NCBI GenBank assembly: GCA_040002995.1
Contig: JBDUDK010000003.1
Location: forward strand, 1-22,392
Length of the DNA: 22,392 nt
From: JBDUDK01 sp040002995
Lineage (GTDB): Bacteria > Actinomycetota > Acidimicrobiia > Acidimicrobiales > Ilumatobacteraceae
Reading direction: 5' to 3'
Below the pieces are notes generated by a model. The model was not told where the DNA came from, did no database searches, and worked only from the letters and a program-made list of their open reading frames with translations. The translations under genes and the position numbers were made by a program. How positions within the stretch are numbered: position 1 is the first letter of the stretch; the number at the start of each line of letters is the position of its first letter. This document shows positions 12,687 through 20,286 of this stretch, piece by piece.

Positions 12687-14717
12687 ATGATGCGCTCCCC
12701 GCACGATGCGATGGGCCATGGCGGTCATGGCGCCAGGTCTATGGACGACATGGCTCGCGACATGCGCAACCGCTTCCTCTTGGCCGCGGGCTTTTCGATA
12801 CCCATCGTCTTGTGGTCGCCCATCGGCCGAGACGTTGTCGGTTTCGACGTTGCCGCGCCGTTCGGGCTGCGCGACGACGTGTGGTCGCTGTTGCTCTGCC
12901 TGCCGGTGATCTTCTATTCGTGCTCGATCTTCTTCAGCGGAGCGTTCGCGGCGCTCAAGGCGCGCACGCTGGACATGATGGTGCTCGTCGCCGTGGCGAT
13001 CGCAGCCGGCTGGTTGTACTCCGTCGGCATCACCCTCACCGGCGGCGGCGACGTTTTCTACGAGGCGGCCAGCGTGCTGGCCAGCTTTGTGCTGCTGGGC
13101 CACTGGTTTGAGATGCGAGCCCGCGGTGGCGCCAACGACGCCATTCGCACACTGCTCGATCTGGCCCCGCCGATGGCTGTCGTGTTGCGAGAAGGCGAAC
13201 CGGTGGAGGTCCCGACCGCCGAAGTTGTAGTCGGCGACCTATTGCTTGTCCGGCCGGGCGCGAAGGTCCCGGTCGACGCGATCGTCGACTCAGGCGAGAG
13301 CGATGTCGACGAGTCGATGGTCACGGGCGAAAGCCTCCCGGTGCACAAAGCGCCCAGAAGTGAGGTGATCGGGGCCACGATCAACATTGATGGCACGTTG
13401 CGCGTACGCGCATCGAAGGTCGGCAGCGACACGGCACTGGCTCAGATCGTGCAGCTCGTCCAAGAGGCCCAGAACTCCAAGGCCCCGGGCCAGCGCCTCG
13501 CCGATCGCGCTGCGTTCTGGCTCGTGCTCGTGGCCCTCCTCGGAGGCCTGCTCACCTTTGTCGTCTGGTTGGCCTTCCGGCCGGCCCACGAAGCACTGCT
13601 ATTCGCGATCACGGTCGTGGTGATCACCTGTCCCGACGCACTCGGCCTCGCCACCCCGACGGCGATCATGGTCGGCACCGGTCTGGGCGCAAAGCGTGGG
13701 GTCCTTTTCAAGAACGCCATGGCGCTGGAAACCGCGGCGCGGATCCAGATCGTGGTCATGGACAAGACCGGGACGCTAACCAGGGGCGAGCCGGAGGTCG
13801 TCGAGGTCGTGCTGGCGGACGGGGCCAATGAGCAGCAAGTCCTGGCGTTGGCCGCCGCGCTGGAGCGCGAGTCCGAGCACCCGCTGGCGAGGGCCATCGT
13901 CCGGCGCGCTGCCGCGCTTGGAACACCCAGCCTCACGGCGAGCGAGTTCGACAACGAGCGCGGGGCGGGTGCGCGGGCCACTGTTGATGGCCACCATGTG
14001 GCGGTCGGCAACACCCGGCTGATGGAACTCGAGGCCGTGACTCTTGATGGTCTCGAGGCGCGGCGGGCGGAGGTCGCCGGCAACGGGCGCACCGCCGTCA
14101 TCGTGGCAGTCGATGGGAAAGCCATGGCAATTTTGGGTATCGCAGATGCTCCCCGCCCGACATCAACCGGGGCCGTGCAGGCTCTTCACGAGCTCGGGAT
14201 CGAGGTCGTCATGCTCACCGGTGACAATCGGACTACCGCGCAGCGCATCGCCGCGGACCTCGGCATCGACATCGTGATCGCCGAGGTCCTCCCCGCCGAC
14301 AAGGCCGCCCACATCTCCAAGCTCCAACAACGCGAACGAAAGGTGGCGATGGTCGGCGATGGCGTCAACGACGCCCCCGCCCTCGCGCAGGCCGACCTGG
14401 GTATCGCCATCGGCGCCGGCACCGACGTCGCTATCGAGGCCGCGGACTTGGTATTGATGCGATCCGACCCTCTCGATGTCCCGACTGCGCTCGTCATCGG
14501 ACGCGGCACCCTGCGCAAGATGCGCCAGAACCTCGGCTGGGCTATCGGCTACAACGCCATCGCCCTACCCATCGCGGCGGGGATATTCGAACCCGCCTTT
14601 GGGCTGGTGCTGCGGCCCGAGATCGCCGCGTTGAGCATGTCGGGCTCGAGTTTCATCGTCGCCGTGAACGCTCTGTTGCTCAAACGCCTCCGACTACCTG
14701 ATCGTGCAAGAGGGTGA
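12687..14717 (+). CDS. P1B-3-like (CopB-type) metal ATPase with CPD motif
   Basis: This 676-residue P-type ATPase lacks a heavy-metal domain but begins with a short His/Met-rich tail (MGHGGHG). TGES, DKTGT (D359), SEHP and GDGVNDA (from 557) are intact. Helix 7 fits N(x)6YN(x)4P (from N615). Helix 8 fits the P1B-3 pattern P(x)6MSxSx(x)5N (P644, M651, S652), except Ser for Thr. The helix-6 metal motif, however, is CPD (315-317, TCPDALGLATPT) instead of CPH or CPC. The expected substrate is copper, because it follows copA by ten bases in a csoR operon. An altered ion preference is possible. The last codons overlap a rhodanese remnant. I give no symbol because the CPD class is uncertain. Confidence 0.9.
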   Translation: MMRSPHDAMGHGGHGARSMDDMARDMRNRFLLAAGFSIPIVLWSPIGRDVVGFDVAAPFGLRDDVWSLLLCLPVIFYSCSIFFSGAFAALKARTLDMMVLVAVAIAAGWLYSVGITLTGGGDVFYEAASVLASFVLLGHWFEMRARGGANDAIRTLLDLAPPMAVVLREGEPVEVPTAEVVVGDLLLVRPGAKVPVDAIVDSGESDVDESMVTGESLPVHKAPRSEVIGATINIDGTLRVRASKVGSDTALAQIVQLVQEAQNSKAPGQRLADRAAFWLVLVALLGGLLTFVVWLAFRPAHEALLFAITVVVITCPDALGLATPTAIMVGTGLGAKRGVLFKNAMALETAARIQIVVMDKTGTLTRGEPEVVEVVLADGANEQQVLALAAALERESEHPLARAIVRRAAALGTPSLTASEFDNERGAGARATVDGHHVAVGNTRLMELEAVTLDGLEARRAEVAGNGRTAVIVAVDGKAMAILGIADAPRPTSTGAVQALHELGIEVVMLTGDNRTTAQRIAADLGIDIVIAEVLPADKAAHISKLQQRERKVAMVGDGVNDAPALAQADLGIAIGAGTDVAIEAADLVLMRSDPLDVPTALVIGRGTLRKMRQNLGWAIGYNAIALPIAAGIFEPAFGLVLRPEIAALSMSGSSFIVAVNALLLKRLRLPDRARG

Positions 14718-14718
14718 T

Positions 14719-14775
14719 GACAGACTGGACTTGATCGGTGGTTTCCAAGCCTGGCTCGCGCTCGACCACCGCTAG
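14719..14775 (+). pseudogene. Rhodanese C-terminal remnant
   Basis: Right after the second ATPase, the frame containing DLIGGFQAWLALDHR and a TAG stop repeats the tail of the rhodanese at 9730-10119 (DLIGGFQAWLALERQR). Across the twelve identical residues the DNA differs at several positions, all synonymous. The fragment therefore came from a functional, diverged paralogue and not from a recent copy. No active-site cysteine or start remains. Its stop overlaps the convergent CHRD gene stop. Confidence 0.65.
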
Positions 14776-15656
14776 TCGTCGCTGTGGAGCTGCCCGCGGA
14801 TATCGCCGCCGGGGTTCGCTGTGGTGTGGACGTTCACGTAGTACTGGTCGGGATGAGCCGCAATATTGGCGGCCAAAGCTGCGTCAACATTCGTCACGCA
14901 CCCCGAGGACTTGCCCTGCGCGTTGAGCGGCGCGAGCGGGACAACGACGGGGCCATTCGTGCCGACCGGCGCGAAATGGATGTGGGCCGCGACCGCAGGG
15001 GTTGTGGTGGTGAAGTCGAGCTTGAAGCACACGGTTGTGCCCTTGATCTCGATCTCGGCCGAGCCCTTACCGCCGAGGGCGTTGGGCGGAACTTCGTTCG
15101 TACCGCTCAGACGCGCTCCTACCTCGGCCTCCTCATCCGACTCGCAAGCAGGCGCCGAGTGTGTGGTGGTTGTCGTCGCGACCGTCGAAGTTGTCGAGTG
15201 ATCGTCGTCGCCCGACTGGTCGTCTCCCTCGTGATGGTCGCCTTCGTGCTCGTCGTCATCTGACTCGGCACAGGCCGTGGTTGTCGTCGTCGGGGCGACC
15301 GTGGTAGTCGGCGCCACCGTCGTGGTCGTCGCGGCCGCGGTAGTGGTCGTCGAATCGTCCCCCTCGTGCTCGTCGTCATCCGACTCGACCTTGGCCGTGG
15401 TCGAGGTGGCGGCCGTGGTCGTCGTGGCACCCTGTGTAGTGGTGCTGCCGGAGGCTGTCGTCGTGCTCTCCGAGTCGTCCTCCGAGTGGTGCACAACGGT
15501 CGGCGACGCCGTTTTGCCGGACGATCCGGTGAAGGCCGCGGCCACGGTTACGCCGCCGAGCAGAGCTCCTGCGGCCGCTCCTGCCGCCACGATTCGCTGC
15601 AGACGCCGACTTGGTTTCCAACTACGCACGTTGTTTTCGCCCATAGCGAGGATCAT
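14772..15656 (-). CDS. Secreted CHRD-domain protein with Thr-rich acidic linker
   Basis: This 294-residue protein has a basic N-terminus (RSWKPSRRLQR), a hydrophobic segment (about 22-42) with an AAA end that suits a signal peptide or anchor, and then a long low-complexity region (about 55-178). That region mixes Thr runs with acidic/His blocks and holds two exact copies of ESDDDEHEGD (91-100 and 131-140). The C-terminal domain (about 178-291) is CHRD: LSGTNEVPPN, HIHFAPVGTNGPVVVPL, and YVNVHTTANPGGDIRGQL. CHRD domains are extracellular beta domains of unknown biochemical role. Several cysteines (129, 171, 210, 253) could form disulfides. It converges on the copper operon. The acidic/His blocks might bind metal, but that is speculation. 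Confidence 0.85.
   Translation of the reverse strand: MILAMGENNVRSWKPSRRLQRIVAAGAAAGALLGGVTVAAAFTGSSGKTASPTVVHHSEDDSESTTTASGSTTTQGATTTTAATSTTAKVESDDDEHEGDDSTTTTAAATTTTVAPTTTVAPTTTTTACAESDDDEHEGDHHEGDDQSGDDDHSTTSTVATTTTTHSAPACESDEEAEVGARLSGTNEVPPNALGGKGSAEIEIKGTTVCFKLDFTTTTPAVAAHIHFAPVGTNGPVVVPLAPLNAQGKSSGCVTNVDAALAANIAAHPDQYYVNVHTTANPGGDIRGQLHSDD
15237..15386 (-). repeat. Two 30-bp coding repeats in the CHRD linker
   Basis: Units at 15237-15266 and 15357-15386 both encode ESDDDEHEGD and differ only at synonymous positions. Between them lie Thr/Ala/Val/Pro runs (TTTTVAPTTTVAPTTTTT). The protein sequence is kept while the DNA drifts, which suggests selection on the acidic block. Confidence 0.75.
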
Positions 15657-15737
15657 GTTCGGGTCGCGGCAAACGGCAAGACGCGATGATCAGTCTTGGG
15701 TTGCTCTTAACCGATTTCGAACCTAAGCGCCGACGGC

Positions 15738-16127
15738 CTACTTTCTCTTGGCCTTGGACTTGTTCAAGGTCACGGCGGCGCGAACGAGAGCCTTCAACGC
15801 CTTCTCGTTGATCTTCTCGCCCTCCTGGAAGTCGATGGCACGCCTTGTGTTCCCCTCAAGACTGGAGTTGAAGAGGCCCGAAGGATCCTTCAGGGCCGCC
15901 CCTTTGGCGAAGGTCATCTTGACGACGCTCTTGTAGGTCTCGCCGGTGCAGATGATCCCGTCGTGCGACCACGTCGGGACCCCTCGCCACTTCCACTCCT
16001 CGACGACTTCGGGATCGGCTTGCTTGACTAGGGCTCGCAGCCGGCTGAGCATCTCGCCCCGCCAGTCGCCTAGCTCCTTGATTCTCCCGTCGATCAGCTG
16101 AGAGGGAGACTCGCTCTTCTTCACCAT
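15738..16127 (-). CDS. DUF1801 domain protein
   Basis: From the ATG at 16127 this encodes 129 residues. An earlier in-frame ATG at 16166 would add 13. I prefer 16127 because AAGG lies at a suitable distance and MVKKSESPSQLIDGRIKEL is a typical family beginning. The domain reads LGDWRGEMLSRLRALV, EEWKWRGVPTWSHDGIICTG, VKMTFAKGA and LFNSSLEGNTRRAIDF, characteristic of the DUF1801/YdhG-like fold. Its function is not established, and it is a small cytoplasmic protein with a lysine-rich tail. It is followed leftward by the CHRD gene start region, about 80 bases away. The assignment to the family is strong. Confidence 0.83.
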   Translation of the reverse strand: MVKKSESPSQLIDGRIKELGDWRGEMLSRLRALVKQADPEVVEEWKWRGVPTWSHDGIICTGETYKSVVKMTFAKGAALKDPSGLFNSSLEGNTRRAIDFQEGEKINEKALKALVRAAVTLNKSKAKRK

Positions 16128-16364
16128 GCCGACCTTACCGGAGGCGCGGTTTGGGCTCTCAGCCATGTCAGGACGGGATGGTTGCGGGGACCGGCAAGTC
16201 GACTGTCAGCCGTTGGAGTTCCTTCACCGAGAAACCGGACGACGTCGACGTCGAGCACCCGACGCCGCGCGTCCCGGGGCGACGGCACAGCGAACGGCTG
16301 GGAACGAAGGCCATGCGGGATGCTCGGCATCGCGTTCCTGCCCTTGAGCGCGGGAGCCATTGGG

Positions 16365-16712
16365 TCACTTTGAATGTGCCAATGGATGCCTCGGCTGATA
16401 CAGGCCGACTTCACCTCCGCCCGGAAGGGAGATCTTGGTGACCGAGCCCCACCTCGCTTCTTCCACCTGCGAACACGTCACGCCCTTCGCCCGGAGCGCG
16501 CTCATCTCGGCCTCGAGATCGTCACACATGAGATAGAGCGCCGTGTTGGCAGCCCCATCGGTGGGATGAACGGCGACCTCGGCAGGAGGCAGCGCGAAGA
16601 TCAGCCAACCGTGACCAGCGTCCACCGAGGAAAAGCCGAGGACCTCACGGAAGAAGTCGCGATCGGCCGTCGCATCCTGGCTGTACACGATCACATGAGA
16701 ACCGAAGATCAT
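16365..16712 (-). CDS. VOC/glyoxalase-fold protein
   Basis: This 115-residue single-module protein of the vicinal oxygen chelate superfamily begins MIFGSHVIVYSQDATADRDF and continues FREVLGFSSVDAG, ALYLMCDDLEAEMSALRAKGV and SLPGGGEVGLYQP. These are the paired beta-alpha-beta units of glyoxalase/bleomycin-resistance-like proteins. Candidate metal ligands are H6 and the Glu in GEVGLYQP. GGAGCAGG upstream of the ATG at 16712 can serve as the ribosome site. VOC proteins range from lyases to antibiotic-binding proteins, so no substrate can be given. It diverges from the MFS exporter gene, about 56 bases away. Confidence 0.82.
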   Translation of the reverse strand: MIFGSHVIVYSQDATADRDFFREVLGFSSVDAGHGWLIFALPPAEVAVHPTDGAANTALYLMCDDLEAEMSALRAKGVTCSQVEEARWGSVTKISLPGGGEVGLYQPRHPLAHSK

Positions 16713-16768
16713 GAGCCTGCTCCGTTCACATCGAGTCCTCGTCCGCTAACTCATCCTGCCCGAAGCGC

Positions 16769-18034
16769 GTGCCGATACGGTTTCATCGTGTGAGCCGGGT
16801 CGTCGAGTCCATCAGCCCGGCGCGCTTGGGAACCAGGTTTCGGTGGCTGCTGGCTTCGTCGTGGATCAGCAACGTCGGAGACGGCATTGCGCTCGCGGCG
16901 GGACCGCTGCTGGTCGCCTCCCAGACCCGTGACCCACTGCTGGTCGCGCTGGCCGCGCTGCTGCAGCGCGTGCCGTGGTTGTTGTTCGGTTTGTACGCGG
17001 GTGTCGTGGCAGATCGGCTGGATCGACGCCTGATCGTGGTCGTGGTGGACCTGTCGCGCGCGGTCGTGCTGGCGGTGCTGTCGCTGATGATCGTGACCGA
17101 CGCAATCAACGTGGCCGTTGTGCTGACCGTCATGTTCGTGCTGGGCACGGCCGAGACGTTCGCTGATATCACGACGAACACTCTGCTGCCGATGTTGGTC
17201 GACAAGGCCGACCTGGGCATTGCCAACTCGCGGCTGATGGTCGGCTTCATCTCCGCGAACCAGCTCGCCGGCCCGCCGATCGGCGCAGCCCTGTTCGTTG
17301 TCGGCATGGCGTGTCCGTTCGCGACGCAAGCCACGCTGGTGGCCCTCGGCGCGATCTTGGTCAGCCGGATCTCGGCCGCGAAGCCCACCGACGTCGAGAC
17401 GCACGACCGTCCGCGCACACAGATTGTCCAGGGACTGCGATGGCTGTGGAACCACCCGCCAGTGCGAACACTGACGATCACAATCGTGTCGTTCAACGTG
17501 ACGTTCGGGGCAGCGTGGTCGGTGTTGGTGCTCTATGCCGAGGAACGGTTGGGTCTCGGCGAGATCGGGTTCGGGTTGCTGGCCACCGCAAGTGCAGTTG
17601 GCGGCGTGCTCGGGTCGTGGGCATACGGATGGATCGAGCGGCGCGTCAGCCTGAGTGACATCATGCGCATCGGGTTGATCATCGAGACATTCACGCACCT
17701 CACCCTGGCGCTCACGACGAGTGCGGCCGTGGCCATGGTGGTGTTCTTCCTGTTCGGCGCGCACGCCGCCGTGTGGGGAACGACGGCTACGAGTATCAGG
17801 CACCGAGCCGTCCCGACCGAGTTCCAGGGACGCGTCGGCAGCGTCTACATGATGGGAGTCCAGGGCGGGATGGTGGTCGGCGCGGGCATCGGTGGGCTCA
17901 TCGCCCGCCCATGGGGAGTGACGGGACCGTTCTGGTTCGCCTTCGTCGGCTCCGCGCTGATCCTGGTGGTCATTTGGCGCGCGCTCACCAACATCGCCCA
18001 CGCCGACGAGCACGCGCCGGCCCCATCGAGGTAG
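16769..18034 (+). CDS. MFS transporter (EntS-like exporter family)
   Basis: This 421-residue membrane protein has roughly ten to twelve hydrophobic segments. The start region LLASSWISNVGDGIALAAGPLL, the loop GVVADRLDRRLIVVVVDLSRA between helices 2 and 3, and ISANQLAGPPIGAALF are typical of the MFS_3/enterobactin-exporter-like branch. The second half has GLLATASAVGGVLGSW and PTEFQGRVGSVYMMGVQGGM. Members export siderophores, macrolides or other small molecules with proton antiport, and the substrate is unknown here. I list the GTG at 16769; the in-frame GTG at 16790 is equally possible, as neither has a clear Shine-Dalgarno. It is followed after 28 bases by a DinB gene, perhaps in one transcript. 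Confidence 0.85.
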   Translation: MPIRFHRVSRVVESISPARLGTRFRWLLASSWISNVGDGIALAAGPLLVASQTRDPLLVALAALLQRVPWLLFGLYAGVVADRLDRRLIVVVVDLSRAVVLAVLSLMIVTDAINVAVVLTVMFVLGTAETFADITTNTLLPMLVDKADLGIANSRLMVGFISANQLAGPPIGAALFVVGMACPFATQATLVALGAILVSRISAAKPTDVETHDRPRTQIVQGLRWLWNHPPVRTLTITIVSFNVTFGAAWSVLVLYAEERLGLGEIGFGLLATASAVGGVLGSWAYGWIERRVSLSDIMRIGLIIETFTHLTLALTTSAAVAMVVFFLFGAHAAVWGTTATSIRHRAVPTEFQGRVGSVYMMGVQGGMVVGAGIGGLIARPWGVTGPFWFAFVGSALILVVIWRALTNIAHADEHAPAPSR

Positions 18035-18062
18035 GCGTTCGCGAGCGTGACATGCTCGGACG

Positions 18063-18665
18063 ATGGAACTCGAGGGAATGAAGGCAGACCTGCATCGGTA
18101 CCTGCAGGTAGGGCGCGATGCCTTGGTGTGGAAGCTAGAGGGTTTGTCGGAATACGAGATCCGCCGGCCGACGACGCCGACAGGTACGAACCTGCTCGGC
18201 ATCGTGAAGCACGTCGCGAGCGTGGAAGCGGGTTACCTCGGTGAGATCTTCGGCCGCCCGTTCACCGAACCGATGCCATGGATGGACGAAGGCGCAGAGG
18301 CCAACGCCGACATGTGGGCCACGGCCGAGGAGACCCGACAGGACATCGTCGATCTGTACCGTCGAGTGTGGACGCACAGCGACGCCACCATCGAAGCGCT
18401 CGATCTCGCCGCCGTCGGCCGCGTGCCGTGGTGGCCGGAGGGCCACAACGAGGTGACGTTGCACAGGCTGCTGATTCACATGATCGCGGAGACCCACCGA
18501 CACGCGGGCCATGCCGACGTCGTTCGCGAGAGCATCGATGGTGCGGCCGGTCTGCGCGCCGACAACAGCAACCTCCCCGAGGGCGACGTGGCCTGGTGGG
18601 CCGATTATCGCAACCGAGTGGAGGCCGCAGCTCGCGCCGCCGACGACAAACCCCGCGGCATCTGA
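18063..18665 (+). CDS. DinB/DUF664 family protein (paralogue 2)
   Basis: This 200-residue four-helix-bundle protein has the DUF664/DinB metal-site elements GIVKHVASVEAGYLGE (first His) and HMIAETHRHAGHADVVRE (paired His), ending in RESIDGAAGLR. It is longer than paralogue 1, with a WxxxYRxRVEAAAR tail that is seen in a subset of the family. It may be a mycothiol-dependent transferase; that is family knowledge and not proven here. The next gene (SnoaL-like) starts two bases after its stop, so the two are almost certainly one operon. It lies 28 bases after the MFS exporter gene. Confidence 0.88.
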   Translation: MELEGMKADLHRYLQVGRDALVWKLEGLSEYEIRRPTTPTGTNLLGIVKHVASVEAGYLGEIFGRPFTEPMPWMDEGAEANADMWATAEETRQDIVDLYRRVWTHSDATIEALDLAAVGRVPWWPEGHNEVTLHRLLIHMIAETHRHAGHADVVRESIDGAAGLRADNSNLPEGDVAWWADYRNRVEAAARAADDKPRGI

Positions 18666-18666
18666 C

Positions 18667-19095
18667 GTGTCGACCGAGGACAACAAGCGGGTGGTGGCGA
18701 ACTTCGTCGAGGTGTGTCAGAACCAACACGACCTCGCCGCCGCGGACAACATCTTCCATCCCGAGTTCGTGAACCACTATGTGCCCGAAGGGCGCCCGAT
18801 TCCGCCGACAGCCCGTCCAGCCGGCAGCTTCCAGACGTTCTACGGCATGCTGCTGCACGCATTCCCGGACGCGACCATGGAGGTCAACGAGCAGCTCGCC
18901 GAGCGAGATCTCGTGGCAACACGCAAGACGTTGCGGGGCACGCATCTCGGCGAACTCTGGGACCTGCCGGCCACCGGCAACCGCATCGCGTTTGAGTTCA
19001 TCGACATCTTCCGGATCAAGGACGGCCAGCTCGTCGAGCACTGGACCTCGATAGACCTCGGCGCGCTCCGCAGTCAGATGCAGACCGGCGGGTAG
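18667..19095 (+). CDS. SnoaL-like polyketide-cyclase-fold protein (1)
   Basis: From the GTG at 18667, one base after the TGA of the DinB gene, 142 residues are encoded. The sequence NKRVVANFVEVCQNQHDLAA, HPEFVNHY, AFPDATMEVNEQLAERDLVA, TRKTLRGTHLGEL and FRIKDGQLVEHW is classic for SnoaL-like/ester-cyclase members of the NTF2 fold. Members catalyse cyclisation, isomerisation or hydrolysis, or only bind ligands. Longer upstream starts would overlap the DinB gene and look wrong. Translation is probably coupled to the DinB gene. Function beyond the fold is unknown. Confidence 0.85.
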   Translation: MSTEDNKRVVANFVEVCQNQHDLAAADNIFHPEFVNHYVPEGRPIPPTARPAGSFQTFYGMLLHAFPDATMEVNEQLAERDLVATRKTLRGTHLGELWDLPATGNRIAFEFIDIFRIKDGQLVEHWTSIDLGALRSQMQTGG

Positions 19096-19127
19096 GTGAT
19101 CGCTTCAATTGGATCGAGCCGCGGGCC

Positions 19128-19625
19128 TCAGGATCCGCGATTGCCGTCGATGGTCTCGCGGATGATGTCGGCGTGGCCCGCGTGCCGTGCGGTCTCCTCG
19201 ATCATGTGCAACGCAACCCACCGCACATTTTGGCTGGCCATCTCCGGCCACGCACACGGCGTGTCTAGATCAAGGCTGCCCAAAATCTCCTGCGAAGCGG
19301 CGATCTGCTCCCGGTAGTCAGCGACCACTGTCTCCATCGTTTCGTCATCGGTGAGACGAAAGGTCGGGTCCTGCCCTTCCGGCTTCACCTCAGGCCACTC
19401 ACCCGGGAAGCTGCGCCCCGCCACGATCACCTGAAACCACCGACGCTCCCAAATCGCCGAATGCTTGATCAAACTGAGTAGCGATAGCGAGCTCGAGGTT
19501 GCGGCCATCCGCGCTTCGTCGTCGGACAGGCCGTGAAGTTTTTCGATCAGAGCCTCGCGTTGCATATCGAGAAACTCGCACAGGCCTGCTCGTTCCGTCT
19601 CAGGAGACGCCTTGGCTCTCGACAT
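19128..19625 (-). CDS. DinB/DUF664 family protein (paralogue 3)
   Basis: From the ATG at 19625, 165 residues are encoded. The motifs are LSLIKHSAIWERRWFQ (first His) and HMIEETARHAGHADIIRETIDG (paired His). The first part, FLDMQREALIEKLHGLSDDEAR, matches the helix 1 pattern of DUF664. It is much closer to paralogue 1 in length and motif (RHxGHAD, RExIDG) than to general DinB proteins. Longer upstream starts reach back to 19964 but overlap the SnoaL-like gene and lack family sequence. It converges with the SnoaL-like gene at 18667 (33 bases between stops) and diverges from the one at 19764. Confidence 0.86.
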   Translation of the reverse strand: MSRAKASPETERAGLCEFLDMQREALIEKLHGLSDDEARMAATSSSLSLLSLIKHSAIWERRWFQVIVAGRSFPGEWPEVKPEGQDPTFRLTDDETMETVVADYREQIAASQEILGSLDLDTPCAWPEMASQNVRWVALHMIEETARHAGHADIIRETIDGNRGS

Positions 19626-19763
19626 GCCACGCACGCTACCGATCCGTTCTCGCAGGCGCTGCGGCTCCGTGGTGATCGAGAGCATCAGCATTGTCCCAAT
19701 GAGCGCATTGCTCGGATCACGCCGAGCGGCAGTTGTGCGTCGGGGCAATGCGAGACTCGACGC

Positions 19764-20183
19764 ATGACGCCTGCGGACCAGGTTCGACGCTTCTACGACG
19801 AGATCTGGAACGTCCCCGATCTGGCCGCGATCCCCACAGTGCTGCATGCAGACATCACGTTTCGTGGCTCCCTCGGATCGGTACGCCACGGCCATCGCGA
19901 CTTCGCCGACTATGTCCGGTCCGTGACGACTGCGTTGTCGGGCTACAAGTGCGAGATCGAGCAACTAGTTGCCGAGGGGGACAGCGTCGCCGCGCGGATG
20001 CTGTTTTCCGGGCGACACACCGGTGAGCTTCTCGGCCGAGCACCGACGGGCAAAACCGTCAAATGGGCAGGCGCGGCCTTCTTCACATTCGAGCGTGAGT
20101 TGGTTCGCGACCTCTGGGTTCTCGGTGACCTCGTCAGCTTTTACGCGCAACTCGACGCCGGCTCGGCGGCGCCACGCCATTGA
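19764..20183 (+). CDS. SnoaL-like polyketide-cyclase-fold protein (2)
   Basis: From ATG 19764, 139 residues are encoded with the SnoaL-like/ester cyclase pattern: VRRFYDEIWNVPDLAAIPTV, HADITFRGSLG, GHRDFADYVRSV, EIEQLVAEGDSVAARM, SGRHTGELLGRAPTGK and FERELVRDLWVLGDL. Such NTF2-fold proteins often carry a His/Asp pair for acid-base catalysis on cyclic or lactone substrates, and the substrate is unknown here. It is the second of this fold within 1.1 kb and is divergent to DinB paralogue 3. A GNAT gene follows on the same strand. Confidence 0.82.
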   Translation: MTPADQVRRFYDEIWNVPDLAAIPTVLHADITFRGSLGSVRHGHRDFADYVRSVTTALSGYKCEIEQLVAEGDSVAARMLFSGRHTGELLGRAPTGKTVKWAGAAFFTFERELVRDLWVLGDLVSFYAQLDAGSAAPRH

Positions 20184-20286
20184 GGCAGTTCTGCGTCGAT
20201 AGCCGGTCCGCGCGGGACCGATGCCCGACGTCACCGCTCCAATGTGCGCTGTCCGCCTCTCGACGAGCCGAGGAGGCCAAACGTCC

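Noticed and set aside
16151..16441. Plus-strand frame with a GTGKST stretch resembling a P-loop
   Set aside because: There is no supporting kinase sequence on either side, the frame overlaps two minus-strand genes, and its composition looks non-coding.
16751..18202. Long open frame (483 codons) on the minus strand opposite the MFS gene
   Set aside because: Its translation is rich in Arg, His, Asp and Gln, with no family pattern. The plus strand encodes a clear MFS transporter, so the antisense frame is a GC-bias shadow.
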